Assembly: GCF_033097505.1 (NCBI RefSeq)
Contig: NZ_AP028654.1
Location: forward strand, 2,438,001-2,502,000
DNA from: Helicovermis profundi
GTDB taxonomy: Bacteria > Bacillota > Clostridia > Peptostreptococcales > Acidaminobacteraceae
DNA length: 64,000 bases
Direction: 5' to 3'
Below the pieces are notes generated by a model. The model saw only the letters and a program-made list of their open reading frames with translations, did no database searches and had not been told where the DNA came from. Every line of letters starts with the position of its first letter. Positions within the stretch are counted from its first letter, which is position 1. Below are positions 18,201 through 26,444 of this stretch, in pieces. The position numbers were made by a program, and so were the translations under genes.

Positions 18201-20078
18201 TTAAATACTTGTATCAATTTTATATTTTTTCATTTTTCTATATAAAGTATTTCTTCCAATCCCAAGTATCTTTGCTACACTCGTTATATTATATTCTTTT
18301 TCTATTAATGTCTTTATAATATATTCCTTTTCAATTTCTTCTAGTGAATAACCTAATTTCGCATTTAAAAAATTTAATGACTTATTTTCTTTAGTTTGTT
18401 TTAACGTTTCAATCGGTATTCTCTCAGCATTAATTGCATGTTCTACAAAATTTTCGAGTTCTCTAACATTTCCTTTCCATGAATAATTTTTTAAACTTGC
18501 CATTAGGTTAAAATCAACTTCAACAATATTTTTATTTAATTTTTTAGATGTTTTTTTCATAAAATGTTCAATAAATAAAGGAATATCCTCTTTTATCTCC
18601 CTAAGTGGAGGAAGTTTCAGCGGAAGAACGTTTAACCTATAATATAAATCTTTTCTAAATTTACCATTTACGACGTCATCTTCTAAATTTGAATTGGTAG
18701 CAGCAATTAATCTTACATCTACAACCATTTCTTTAAGTCCACCTACTCTACATACTACGCCTTCTTCAATAACTCTTAAAAGTTTTGATTGCATATCAAG
18801 TGGCATTTCACCTATTTCATCTAAAAAAAGAGTTCCACCATCAGCAATTTCAAACTTTCCGGGTTGTCCACTTTTTTTTGCTCCTGTAAAAGCACCTTCT
18901 TCATATCCAAAAAGTTCAGTTTCAATTAAGTTTTTTGGTATTGCCGCGCAGTTCAGCGCAACAAATGATTCATTTTTTCTTACTCCATAATTATGTATAG
19001 ATTGAGCAAAACTCTCTTTTCCAGTACCACTTTCGCCTAGTATTAATACAGTAGATTTGCTATCGGAAATTTTCATAGCCATTTTTTTTACATCTTTTAT
19101 TTTTTTTGATTTTCCTATTATTTTATCAAAAGTATAGATTGCATGTCTTCCCATAATATCATTTGCAAGTTTTCTAATTTTTTTTATATCTTTAAATATT
19201 AGTATAATATTTTTTACTTCGCCTAAAGTATCATATATAGGGTATACTGTTAGAGAATACATTAATTTATTTCTCTTTGTATTAACAAATACTTCTTTGT
19301 CGCTGTAGTTTTCATTGTTATACACACTTGAAGTCATATCATTCCAGCCTTTAAATAAACGCCAAGCTTTAAAAGAATCAAGCTCCTTCGAACTAAATCC
19401 AAACATTTCTTTAATATATCTATTGTATGATTTAATATTCCCTTCCAAATCGCAAGTTAGTATACCAGAATTAATAAAATCCATTATTGTTTCAGAATAT
19501 TTTTTTTCTAAAGCTAAACTTTCATTTGCTTCTTCTTTTTCAATAATTTTTGTAATTGAGTTTGCTATTGATATTGCAATTCCAAGCGTATGTGGATGCA
19601 TAAATTCTTTATAACCTGTAATATCAATTATACCAAGCATTTTCCCACTTTTATTTATTATCGGTGAGGCTGAACATGTCCATTTTCGGTAAGCCAAAAT
19701 ATAATGATCATCACCTGAAATTTGTATAGGCTTTTTTTCAGATATTACAAGAGACATTGCATTTGTTCCAATACTATCTTCATTCATATAAGCGCCCGGA
19801 ATCATCTTCATATTTTTAGCAACTTCCATTATTTCGCCTTCGCCAAAAGTCATTAAAATACAGCCATTTGGATCCGTTAATATTCCAAAAAATTTAGAAT
19901 CACTATAATAATTATTAATGTCATCAATAAATTTTTTTGAAATGTCTATGATATACTTATTTTCTTCTATTTTCTTATGTAATTCACTTTGATTAATTAT
20001 TTTCTTAGAAATAATTTGATTTTTACTTAATTTCATATTTTCACATCTTATATGAGAATTTTTTATTATATCATTCAT
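18201..20078 (-). CDS. sigma-54-dependent transcriptional activator (AcoR-like)
   Basis: A 625-residue bacterial enhancer-binding protein. The N-terminal GAF-like sensory region (FGILTDPNGCILMTFGEGE to ILAYRKWTCSASPI) is like that of AcoR. A PAS segment (MDFINSGILTCDLEGNIKSY) comes next, then the AAA+ domain with Walker A GESGTGKE, the sigma-54 contact loop GAFTGA and DEIGEMPLDMQSKLLRV. A Fis-type HTH closes the protein (SVAKILGIGRNTLYRKMKKY). No receiver domain is present, so it should sense a ligand directly. ATG 20078 follows AAAAGGAG and overlaps the recX stop by eight bases. The inferred target is the AOR operon; an aldehyde or related metabolite is a guess for the signal. Confidence 0.92.
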   Translation of the reverse strand: MNDIIKNSHIRCENMKLSKNQIISKKIINQSELHKKIEENKYIIDISKKFIDDINNYYSDSKFFGILTDPNGCILMTFGEGEIMEVAKNMKMIPGAYMNEDSIGTNAMSLVISEKKPIQISGDDHYILAYRKWTCSASPIINKSGKMLGIIDITGYKEFMHPHTLGIAISIANSITKIIEKEEANESLALEKKYSETIMDFINSGILTCDLEGNIKSYNRYIKEMFGFSSKELDSFKAWRLFKGWNDMTSSVYNNENYSDKEVFVNTKRNKLMYSLTVYPIYDTLGEVKNIILIFKDIKKIRKLANDIMGRHAIYTFDKIIGKSKKIKDVKKMAMKISDSKSTVLILGESGTGKESFAQSIHNYGVRKNESFVALNCAAIPKNLIETELFGYEEGAFTGAKKSGQPGKFEIADGGTLFLDEIGEMPLDMQSKLLRVIEEGVVCRVGGLKEMVVDVRLIAATNSNLEDDVVNGKFRKDLYYRLNVLPLKLPPLREIKEDIPLFIEHFMKKTSKKLNKNIVEVDFNLMASLKNYSWKGNVRELENFVEHAINAERIPIETLKQTKENKSLNFLNAKLGYSLEEIEKEYIIKTLIEKEYNITSVAKILGIGRNTLYRKMKKYKIDTSI

Positions 20079-20550
20079 AATAATTACTCCTTTTAATCCC
20101 AAGTTCTTCAAATACTCTTTTTACAGTACTATAGCTATATCCTTTTCTACTTAATAAGCCCATCAATCTATTATATTTTTTTTCAAATGGTATATCTCCA
20201 TATTGATTAAATTTTTTTATAGCGATTTCTTTAGCAGCTAAAAATTCCTCATCTTCTCCAACATAACTTAATACATTTTCAATTATTTCTTTACTAATAC
20301 CTTTTCTAAATAATTCTTGTTTAAGCCTGTTTTTACCATATCTTTCAATTCTAAATTCTACATACTTCTCTGTAAATTCTACATCATTAATTAAATTTAA
20401 TTTTTTTAATTTTAATAGGACTTCATCTATAACACTCTTTTCATATTCTTTTGTAGTCATTTTATCTCTTATTTCTTTTTCAGTTCTATCTCTATAGCTC
20501 AGAACGTTTAATGCATAATTAAATCCTTTTTTTACTTCATTTTCTCTCAT
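20071..20550 (-). CDS. recX: regulatory protein RecX
   Basis: RecX-family modulator of RecA of 159 residues, built of three-helix repeats: YALNVLSYRDRTEKEIRDKM, FTEKYVEFRIERYGKNRLKQ and the C-terminal YNRLMGLLSRKGYSYSTVK. AGAGG precedes the ATG. recA is not adjacent; instead recX overlaps the start of the sigma-54 activator gene, so the two are translationally linked. Confidence 0.9.
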   Translation of the reverse strand: MRENEVKKGFNYALNVLSYRDRTEKEIRDKMTTKEYEKSVIDEVLLKLKKLNLINDVEFTEKYVEFRIERYGKNRLKQELFRKGISKEIIENVLSYVGEDEEFLAAKEIAIKKFNQYGDIPFEKKYNRLMGLLSRKGYSYSTVKRVFEELGIKRSNYYE

Positions 20551-20570
20551 AAATTCCTCTTTATTTTAAA

Positions 20571-20595
20571 AAAAATAGACATAAAGTCTATTTTT
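20571..20595 (-). terminator. intrinsic terminator
   Basis: AAAAATAGAC (20571-20580) pairs with GTCTATTTTT (20586-20595) and is followed on the minus strand by a long T-run. It ends the gene at 20600 and stands just upstream of the recX ribosome binding site. Confidence 0.8.
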
Positions 20596-20599
20596 AAAA

Positions 20600-21361
20600 T
20601 TATTTTTGTGTTCTAAATCTTTTATCCTCAATTTTAATTTTAATCCAATCAATTTTCATATAATGACCAGTAAACCAGCCATAAGAGTGTGTGAAAATTC
20701 TAATATTTTTTTTATTAATATTTACTCCATTCACTTTATATTCTTTTCCATTTAAAATATAAGTTATTTTATTGTTTCTTGTATCATAAATCAACTTTTC
20801 TTCAAACCAATCATCAAAAATTGGATCTGTAACTTGATAATTATAGTCCTGTTTCCAATTTGGAGGAAGTATTCTAAAAATATCTCTACCAGGTCTTGTA
20901 GCTTTTTTATTATAATTATGCGTATATTCAACTAATACAGCACCTTCACCAAGACTTTTAACCCAATCATTGTCAATAATTTTGGGCTTTAAATTATCTG
21001 AATTTGTTTGCATTAAAGCAAATCCACCAGTAAAATGATCATTTGCATAATGAAGTTTAATCCTTCTTTCAATAGTAATAACGTCACCAGCAACTACCGG
21101 AAGTGGCTTGCTTAATAAATAAGGTCCCCTATCAGTTTCATCATCTTCTAGCGTTAATATACCGTTTTTAGTATTTACTCTATCATATGCAGGAAATCCA
21201 GTTTCCCATTCACCAACATACCAAAAGTCTCTATTTATTGTATTAAAATCATCTTCATAAGTAAAAGCTACCTTAGTTCTATTTAAATTGTTAAATTGAT
21301 AAAAATAAAAACCTATAATCAAACCTATAAATAACAATAATGCAACTATCCTCTTTATCAT
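20600..21361 (-). CDS. membrane-anchored or secreted protein, probable concanavalin-A-like fold
   Basis: A 253-residue protein with one N-terminal hydrophobic segment (ALLLFIGLIIGFYFYQF), either a signal peptide or anchor, and an extracellular beta-rich domain. The stretch YEDDFNTINRDFWYVGEWE, followed later by FTGGFALMQTN and TYILNGKEY, resembles glucanase or lectin-like (family 16 / LamG-like) sandwiches. I cannot see the paired catalytic glutamates of family 16 (ExDxE), so carbohydrate binding without hydrolysis is possible. It is the last gene of a minus-strand cluster with a 33-residue peptide, a one-TM protein, a ModE-like HTH protein and a lipase-like hydrolase. Confidence 0.6.
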   Translation of the reverse strand: MIKRIVALLLFIGLIIGFYFYQFNNLNRTKVAFTYEDDFNTINRDFWYVGEWETGFPAYDRVNTKNGILTLEDDETDRGPYLLSKPLPVVAGDVITIERRIKLHYANDHFTGGFALMQTNSDNLKPKIIDNDWVKSLGEGAVLVEYTHNYNKKATRPGRDIFRILPPNWKQDYNYQVTDPIFDDWFEEKLIYDTRNNKITYILNGKEYKVNGVNINKKNIRIFTHSYGWFTGHYMKIDWIKIKIEDKRFRTQK

Positions 21362-21381
21362 AAAATCATTCCTTTTGATTA

Positions 21382-21483
21382 TTAGTGGAAATTAATAGCT
21401 GCAAGCGCTACTGAAATAAACGATGAAACCACCATAGCTCCAATAATCACAATTGTTACAATCTTCTTCATTTTATAACTCAT
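21382..21483 (-). CDS. 33-residue hydrophobic peptide
   Basis: A short reading frame begins at ATG 21483 after a strong site (AAAAAAGGAG) and encodes 33 residues: a basic start MSYKMKK, about 20 hydrophobic residues (IVTIVIIGAMVVSSFISVAL) and the end AAINFH. It could be a single-pass membrane microprotein, or a signal-peptide-like precursor, since VALA-A resembles a signal peptidase I site that would leave a tiny AINFH product. It fills the gap between two genes of the same strand with matching spacing, which supports translation. No family is recognised. Confidence 0.65.
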   Translation of the reverse strand: MSYKMKKIVTIVIIGAMVVSSFISVALAAINFH

Positions 21484-21529
21484 AATTTTCTCCTTTTTTA
21501 ATAGTTATCCTATATATATTATTTTATAA

Positions 21530-21886
21530 TCAACTTAGCATACTGTCAATTTCTTCTTTAGTTAAAACAAAAATAAATTTATGCTTTTTTCCCAAATAAT
21601 TTAAAAAGAATTCAATATTTAATGAATAATCAAGGTCAAAGTATATTAACAATTCATCAACATATTTCTCTAGTTTATTTGAAATAAATTTTTCCTTTAC
21701 ACTAACAACAATTTCTCTTTCTTCAATTTCACTTGCAATATTTTTTTTACTTGCGAAATTATAAATTTCTGAGAATACTATTTTTTTTACAGAAAAATAA
21801 ATTTTAAATCTAATTATACTTTTTATAAAAATTATAATTATTGCTATACTCACTGTAACTAACAAGGCAAAAGTAATATTACTCAT
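21530..21886 (-). CDS. small membrane protein of unknown function
   Basis: A 118-residue protein with one N-terminal membrane segment (ITFALLVTVSIAIIIIFIKS), then a charged cytoplasmic or external domain rich in Lys, Glu and Phe. AAAGGAG precedes the ATG. It sits ten bases downstream of the ModE-like gene and 46 bases upstream of the 33-residue peptide, so a shared transcript is likely. I do not recognise the family. Confidence 0.7.
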   Translation of the reverse strand: MSNITFALLVTVSIAIIIIFIKSIIRFKIYFSVKKIVFSEIYNFASKKNIASEIEEREIVVSVKEKFISNKLEKYVDELLIYFDLDYSLNIEFFLNYLGKKHKFIFVLTKEEIDSMLS

Positions 21887-21895
21887 AATTCTCCT

Positions 21896-22225
21896 TTATT
21901 CAAAATTCTTTATATATATTTGATTAATAGCCTTTTCAACTTCACTGTTAAATTTTTCAAATTTCTCAATTAAGTTTTCTGCTTCCACTGTCAAGTGTGA
22001 TCCACCACCACCAAGACCACCACTGCTTCGTTTTAATATTTTTATATTTAAATTTGATTCTATATTTTTTACTATTTTAAGCGCTTTCGTATATGACATA
22101 TTCATATCATTAGAAGCTTTCCTAAGTGAACCAAATTCTTTAGTTTTAGCTAATAACATCATAGGTCCTATTCCAAACACCTTTATATTGTTTTCTATAA
22201 TCCAAATTTTATACTCATAATTCAT
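21896..22225 (-). CDS. ModE/LysR-type winged-helix DNA-binding protein
   Basis: A 109-residue protein consisting of a LysR-type winged helix: GSLRKASNDMNMSYTKALKIV is the recognition region, and RSSGGLGGGGSHLT corresponds to the Gly-rich wing seen in the N-terminal domain of molybdate-responsive ModE. The molybdate-binding TOBE domains of ModE are absent, as in many short clostridial homologs. Its ATG overlaps the stop of the hydrolase gene (ATGA). Given the tungsten/molybdenum enzyme module 4 kb away, a role in metal-cofactor regulation is possible but unproven. Confidence 0.8.
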   Translation of the reverse strand: MNYEYKIWIIENNIKVFGIGPMMLLAKTKEFGSLRKASNDMNMSYTKALKIVKNIESNLNIKILKRSSGGLGGGGSHLTVEAENLIEKFEKFNSEVEKAINQIYIKNFE

Positions 22226-23625
22226 TTTTTTACTCCAATTGCCTTAAAGATATCATTATTTTCATTTATATACGACATAAGTTTTGACTCTGTATTCTTC
22301 TTTAATAAATAATAATCAAAATAATTTAAAATAAAAGCATTGTTTTTCTTGTGATTTAAATTGTAATTGTCAGTTTTAGAAATTTTAAACAATTTTGACA
22401 TTAGTCCAAGTTCACCCAAGTCTGTGAAATCTTGATGAGAAAATTTATTTACTTTATATACCTTTGAATTTACACAATTATTAATCTCGCAAATTCTAAA
22501 TATATATCTTGTGTTTTCTGAATTATACCATTCATCTGAAATTAATACTGAAGTTGGTTTGTTAAATCCATATTTTACGAATTTGCTACTGATTGGTTCA
22601 ATCCAAGGATCAAGTGCAATAACCGATTTCACTCTATCATCCTTTTCAAGTAAAAGAGCTGCACTACCACCAATAGAATGACCAAGGAGTGCAATGTTAT
22701 TTACATCAATTTTGTTTTTAAAATCTAAATTACTTTTTACAGAATTAAGTTTTTTTAATCCTTCAATTGTAAGCATAATATCTTTTTTGTAAATATCTAT
22801 AATATTTTTTCCAAAAGAAAAATAATCCAAATCATCATTACTGAATAAGTTATCATCTAAATATATATTTTTATTATCAATATTCGTTACAATTGAACCA
22901 TAAGTATGATTTATAACTGCAACCAAGTATCCATTTGAGGCAAGTTTTTCAGCTAGCGAAGTCTGAAAATCTCCAAGACTAGCAAAACCGTGAGAAATTA
23001 TTACTACTGGCATTTTTTCTACGTTATTACTTACCTCTACATTTTTATATGAATTAGTTTTTATATTTCCTATATAACTTACAAAAAATTTAGGTATTTT
23101 ATACTTAGCAAATATGTATTTTTCTAAGCCATCTATATTATCAATCCATCTATTTCTTTCTTTTGAAATTGAATCTGATGGATAATATAATTTTACTGAA
23201 ATTTTCCTGTTTTCATTTTTACTTAAAATTTCTTTTCGCAGCGGATCAATCATTGTATAAATCTTATTTCCAACATAATATTTTCCTTTATATATTTTAA
23301 AATCATTTAATGGAAAAATAATAGACGAAAATAAAAAAGAAGCAATTAAAACTGTTACAATCCTTCGACTCAATTTATGTGAAACTTTAAGGTTTTTATT
23401 TTTATATATAAATCCAATATAAATAAGAAGAATATAGGTTATTATAATGAGTAATATGAGTGGTATAAGCTGCCATCTAAAGGTATCATAAATTATTAAA
23501 TACACAGAAACAAACGACAAAAAGATAAAACCTATAAAGGCTTTATCAAAAAAAATATTTCTTAAATTCTTAAATACATAAATAAAAAATAAAACAAACG
23601 CTATTAAAATTTCTATAATATTCAA
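22222..23625 (-). CDS. membrane-anchored alpha/beta hydrolase, PAF-acetylhydrolase-like
   Basis: About four N-terminal membrane segments span the first 110 residues, followed by a large extracytoplasmic alpha/beta hydrolase domain. ISHGFASLG is an oxyanion-hole segment, GHSIGGSAALLL holds the nucleophilic Ser, IALDPW the Asp and FSHQDFTD the His. This order and the LDPW motif fit the platelet-activating-factor acetylhydrolase / lipase-like group, so an ester or short acyl chain is the likely substrate. The start TTG 23625 follows AGGTG at five bases; a TTG 39 bases earlier falls inside a hairpin and is unlikely. First gene of the 20.6-23.6 kb cluster. Confidence 0.78.
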   Translation of the reverse strand: MNIIEILIAFVLFFIYVFKNLRNIFFDKAFIGFIFLSFVSVYLIIYDTFRWQLIPLILLIIITYILLIYIGFIYKNKNLKVSHKLSRRIVTVLIASFLFSSIIFPLNDFKIYKGKYYVGNKIYTMIDPLRKEILSKNENRKISVKLYYPSDSISKERNRWIDNIDGLEKYIFAKYKIPKFFVSYIGNIKTNSYKNVEVSNNVEKMPVVIISHGFASLGDFQTSLAEKLASNGYLVAVINHTYGSIVTNIDNKNIYLDDNLFSNDDLDYFSFGKNIIDIYKKDIMLTIEGLKKLNSVKSNLDFKNKIDVNNIALLGHSIGGSAALLLEKDDRVKSVIALDPWIEPISSKFVKYGFNKPTSVLISDEWYNSENTRYIFRICEINNCVNSKVYKVNKFSHQDFTDLGELGLMSKLFKISKTDNYNLNHKKNNAFILNYFDYYLLKKNTESKLMSYINENNDIFKAIGVKK

Positions 23626-23650
23626 AGTATCACCTGTAATAATTTTTTTA

Positions 23651-23688
23651 CTTACAAAACGCAAAAGACCTTATTTGCGTTTTGTAAG
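23651..23688. repeat. 15-bp perfect inverted repeat upstream of the hydrolase gene
   Basis: CTTACAAAACGCAAA (23651-23665) pairs with TTTGCGTTTTGTAAG (23674-23688). On the minus strand it is followed by A-residues rather than T-residues, so it is not a textbook terminator for the GNAT gene. It may be a weak terminator, an operator, or a leader hairpin of the hydrolase message. Confidence 0.6.
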
Positions 23689-23717
23689 TTATTTACTTAA
23701 CTATAACACAAATATAA

Positions 23718-24155
23718 TCACATATATATACTTAATTTTACCCATTCATTAGATTCATCATCAGCACTAAAACCTACTCTTTCAAAAATCCGTCTTGAAT
23801 GAATATCTTCAGATTTTAAAATTGTATACAATGATTCACCAGAAAATTGGTAATAATCAATTAAAAATTCTACGCATTCACTAACAAAATCAAAGCCTAA
23901 CCCTTTACCTAGCAAATCAGGTAATAAGGCGCACCCCATATCAATATCATCATCTTCATCAAAAGAACATTCAATAAATCCAGCTAATTCCTCATCTTCA
24001 TCTAGAGCAACGAAAAACTCACATGATTTTTTTTCTAAAAGTCGATCCAAATCAACATTATTTTTCTCTATATCGTAGCACGAATAGTCATTTTGATTTT
24101 TCCAATTTATTATTTTATCAACATCTTCATCCTTAATCAGTCGAAAATCAAACAT
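23718..24155 (-). CDS. GNAT family N-acetyltransferase
   Basis: A 145-residue GCN5-related acyltransferase. The acetyl-CoA binding region is seen in CALLPDLLGKGLGFDFVSE (the Q/RxxGxG/A-type loop) and the C-terminal pattern SRRIFERVGFSADD. The start at ATG 24155 has GGGAAGGAG upstream; the longer frame to 24191 has none. Substrate unknown. Flanking genes on the same strand are unrelated. Confidence 0.85.
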   Translation of the reverse strand: MFDFRLIKDEDVDKIINWKNQNDYSCYDIEKNNVDLDRLLEKKSCEFFVALDEDEELAGFIECSFDEDDDIDMGCALLPDLLGKGLGFDFVSECVEFLIDYYQFSGESLYTILKSEDIHSRRIFERVGFSADDESNEWVKLSIYM

Positions 24156-24234
24156 ACTGTTTTCTCCTTCCCTAAAAAAATAATATAACAATTAATATTA
24201 TTCTTTTATTACCCGAAAAAAAAGCAAACTAACT

Positions 24235-25185
24235 CTATTTATTAAATTTTGATTTATAAAGTCTTCTCCTATCAAGAACATAAACTCCATCTGTAAATTC
24301 ACCCGTGTCTACACTACTTAAAGCTTTATCCATATCGTACATTCTAGCGTCAATCATATCAATATAGTGTAATAGTTCACCTTCAGGTATAAGCGGTTTT
24401 TTAGGACTTCCAAACTCTGGTTCATAGTGATGAGACAAAATCATATGCTGAATTAACGAAGAAATTTCTTCATCAACATTTAATTTTTTTGCAGCCTCAT
24501 CTACTTTTTTTATACCCATAATCAGATGTCCAAGTAATTGTCCATTAAATGAATAACTCGAAACAATACCCATTTCATCCGAAATCATCTCATTTATTTT
24601 CTCCATATCATGTAAAATTATCCCTGCATAAAGTAAATCGCTATCAATATTAGGATAAACCTTAACTAAACCTTTACCTACTTTAAGCATTCTTAAAATA
24701 TGATAAAGTAAACCAGCTCTAATACTATGGTGATTACTTTTAGCCGCAGGATAATACATTAACTTTTCCTTATTTTCAGTTAAAAAATATTGAACTAATT
24801 TTTTTACATCATTATTTTCCATAAGGTCTGTAAGCTCAAAAATCTCCTTATACATAAGGCTAGGCTCAATTGGAGCTGAAGGAACTAACTCGTTTATATC
24901 CACATTGTCTGCATCATTTTTAAGCCTTATTTTTGAAATTTTTAACTGCTTATTATTTTGCCATAAAGTTACTACACCTTTAACTTTAACTATGGCGCCA
25001 GTTTTATAAAGATCTATCATTTCGTCTTTTATATCCCAAACTTTAGAATTCATTTGTCCAGTTTTATCCGATAATGTCATATCAAAATACTTTTTATTAT
25101 TTGATGAAGTCTTTAAATTTAAATCTTTGATTATAAAAAAAGATTGAATATCATCTCCAACTTCGAATTCTATTATATTTTTCAT
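24235..25185 (-). CDS. yhaM: 3'-5' exoribonuclease YhaM
   Basis: A 316-residue protein with an N-terminal OB-fold nucleic-acid-binding domain (residues about 1-90, DMTLSDKTGQMNSKVWD) and a C-terminal HD phosphohydrolase-type nuclease domain. The metal motif is shown by HSIRAGLLYH, ILHDMEKI and a later ILSHHYEPEFGSP. This order and length match YhaM/Cbf1, a Firmicutes RNA- and DNA-trimming 3' exonuclease. AAAAGGAG precedes the ATG. Confidence 0.92.
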   Translation of the reverse strand: MKNIIEFEVGDDIQSFFIIKDLNLKTSSNNKKYFDMTLSDKTGQMNSKVWDIKDEMIDLYKTGAIVKVKGVVTLWQNNKQLKISKIRLKNDADNVDINELVPSAPIEPSLMYKEIFELTDLMENNDVKKLVQYFLTENKEKLMYYPAAKSNHHSIRAGLLYHILRMLKVGKGLVKVYPNIDSDLLYAGIILHDMEKINEMISDEMGIVSSYSFNGQLLGHLIMGIKKVDEAAKKLNVDEEISSLIQHMILSHHYEPEFGSPKKPLIPEGELLHYIDMIDARMYDMDKALSSVDTGEFTDGVYVLDRRRLYKSKFNK

Positions 25186-25260
25186 TCACGACTCCTTTTA
25201 CTAAACTCACTAATACCATCCTCTATAATAATAACACTTAGTTTTAAAATCTCAAAACAA

Positions 25261-25296
25261 AAAAATAACTAAGAAAATATATTCTTAGTTATTTTT
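25261..25296 (-). terminator. intrinsic terminator of the parvulin gene
   Basis: AAAAATAACTAAGAA (25261-25275) pairs with TTCTTAGTTATTTTT (25282-25296); the minus strand then runs into a T-rich tract. It follows the parvulin stop at 25326. Confidence 0.8.
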
Positions 25297-25325
25297 ATTA
25301 TATTGATTTAACAATTAATTTAAAA

Positions 25326-26066
25326 TTATAATATTTCTACTGTATATTTTGATTTTAACTCTGCAACTTTTGCAAGATAAGCTTCAGATTGTTTTTTTGC
25401 TGTTAAAGTTTTTAATAAATCCATTCTCATCTCTTCTAATCCTTTAGAAGATGCTTCTTTTCTATCAACAACTTTAATTATATGATATCCAAATTGTGTT
25501 TTAACCGGCTCACTTATTTGATTTAATTCTAATGCAAATGATGCTTCTTCAAACTCTGGTACCATTTGACCCTTACCAAAGAATCCTAAATCTCCACCTT
25601 TTTCTTTTGATGGACAACTTGAATATTTTTTTGCTGCGTCTTCAAACGAAAGTCCACCATTAATTTCTTCAATGATATCATTTGCTTTTGTTTCATCATC
25701 TATCAAAATATGATGCGCATTTACTGTTTCTGGTGCTGTAAATTCATTCTTATGTGCTTCATAATACGCTTCTACTTCGCCATCTTCAACTTTTACACCC
25801 ATCACTGTTTGTCCAATCATATATTGCTTGATTAAAGAAATTTTAGCTTTTTCTAATTCGCTTTTGAAAGCTTCATCTTCATCAGCTTTTATCTCTTTTC
25901 CATGAGAGTAAAATAATTCTTCATTAATTAATTCATCAAGTAATCTTTTTTCCCCTTCAGGATTTGCAAATTGCATAGCTTGATTTCCTAAATGACTAAT
26001 AAGTACATCCATATCTTTTTGAGTAATTTCTCTTCCATCTACTTTAGCAATTATTTTATTTTCCAT
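25326..26066 (-). CDS. parvulin-type peptidyl-prolyl isomerase (PrsA/SurA-like, no signal peptide)
   Basis: A 246-residue protein with an N-terminal helical SurA-like part (ITQKDMDVLISHL, FANPEGEKRLLDELINEELF) and a C-terminal rotamase domain (VNAHHILI, GGDLGFFGKGQMVPEFEEA, QFGYHIIKV). No signal peptide or lipobox is seen with the start at ATG 26066, which has TGGAGG upstream, so it should be cytoplasmic, unlike PrsA. It lies downstream of the tRNA cluster but has its own leader. Confidence 0.9.
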   Translation of the reverse strand: MENKIIAKVDGREITQKDMDVLISHLGNQAMQFANPEGEKRLLDELINEELFYSHGKEIKADEDEAFKSELEKAKISLIKQYMIGQTVMGVKVEDGEVEAYYEAHKNEFTAPETVNAHHILIDDETKANDIIEEINGGLSFEDAAKKYSSCPSKEKGGDLGFFGKGQMVPEFEEASFALELNQISEPVKTQFGYHIIKVVDRKEASSKGLEEMRMDLLKTLTAKKQSEAYLAKVAELKSKYTVEIL

Positions 26067-26161
26067 AATAACCTCCATTAAAATATAATTTATATTAATA
26101 TCCATTAACACAACGTATGAATATATAATAACAAAAGAATTTATATGTGTCTACCAATAAA

Positions 26162-26185
26162 AAAAAACTCTGTAAACAGAGTTTT
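26162..26185 (-). terminator. terminator of the tRNA cluster
   Basis: AAAAACTCTG (26162-26171) pairs with CAGAGTTTTT (26176-26185) around a four-base loop, directly after the CCA end of tRNA-Leu, with a T-run on the minus strand. Confidence 0.85.
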
Positions 26186-26186
26186 T

Positions 26187-26271
26187 GTGGTGCGGGTGGA
26201 GGGACTTGAACCCCCACGTACAAGACACTAGATCCTAAGTCTAGCGCGTCTGCCAATTCCGCCACACCCGC
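26187..26271 (-). tRNA. tRNA-Leu (anticodon TAG)
   Basis: An 85-base tRNA with a long variable arm. The anticodon loop CTTAGGA sits on the stem CTAGA/TCTAG, and the acceptor stem GCGGGTG/CACCCGC is fully paired. CCA is encoded. It is the last tRNA of the minus-strand cluster. Confidence 0.97.
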
Positions 26272-26275
26272 ATAT

Positions 26276-26351
26276 TGGTGATCCATCCGCGACTTGAACG
26301 CGGGACACCCTGATTAAAAGTCAGATGCTCTACCAACTGAGCTAATGGACC
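26276..26351 (-). tRNA. tRNA-Lys (anticodon TTT)
   Basis: A 76-base tRNA with anticodon loop CTTTTAA, T-arm CCGCG-TTCAAGT-CGCGG, acceptor GGTCCAT/ATGGATC (one G-T pair) and an encoded CCA. Confidence 0.97.
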
Positions 26352-26360
26352 ATATTTTTT

Positions 26361-26435
26361 TGGCTGGGGATACAGGACTTGAACCTGTGGTGACGGAGTC
26401 AAAGTCCGCTGCCTTACCGACTTGGCTAATCCCCA
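26361..26435 (-). tRNA. tRNA-Gln (anticodon TTG)
   Basis: A 75-base tRNA beginning TGGGGAT, as is usual for Gln. The anticodon loop is CTTTGAC on CGGA/TCCG, the T-arm is ACAGG-TTCAAGT-CCTGT, and CCA is encoded. Confidence 0.97.
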
Positions 26436-26444
26436 AAATATAAA

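Noticed and set aside
23626-23664. Upstream TTG start for the membrane hydrolase
   Set aside because: It falls inside the arm of a hairpin and has no ribosome binding site, whereas TTG 23625 follows AGGTG.
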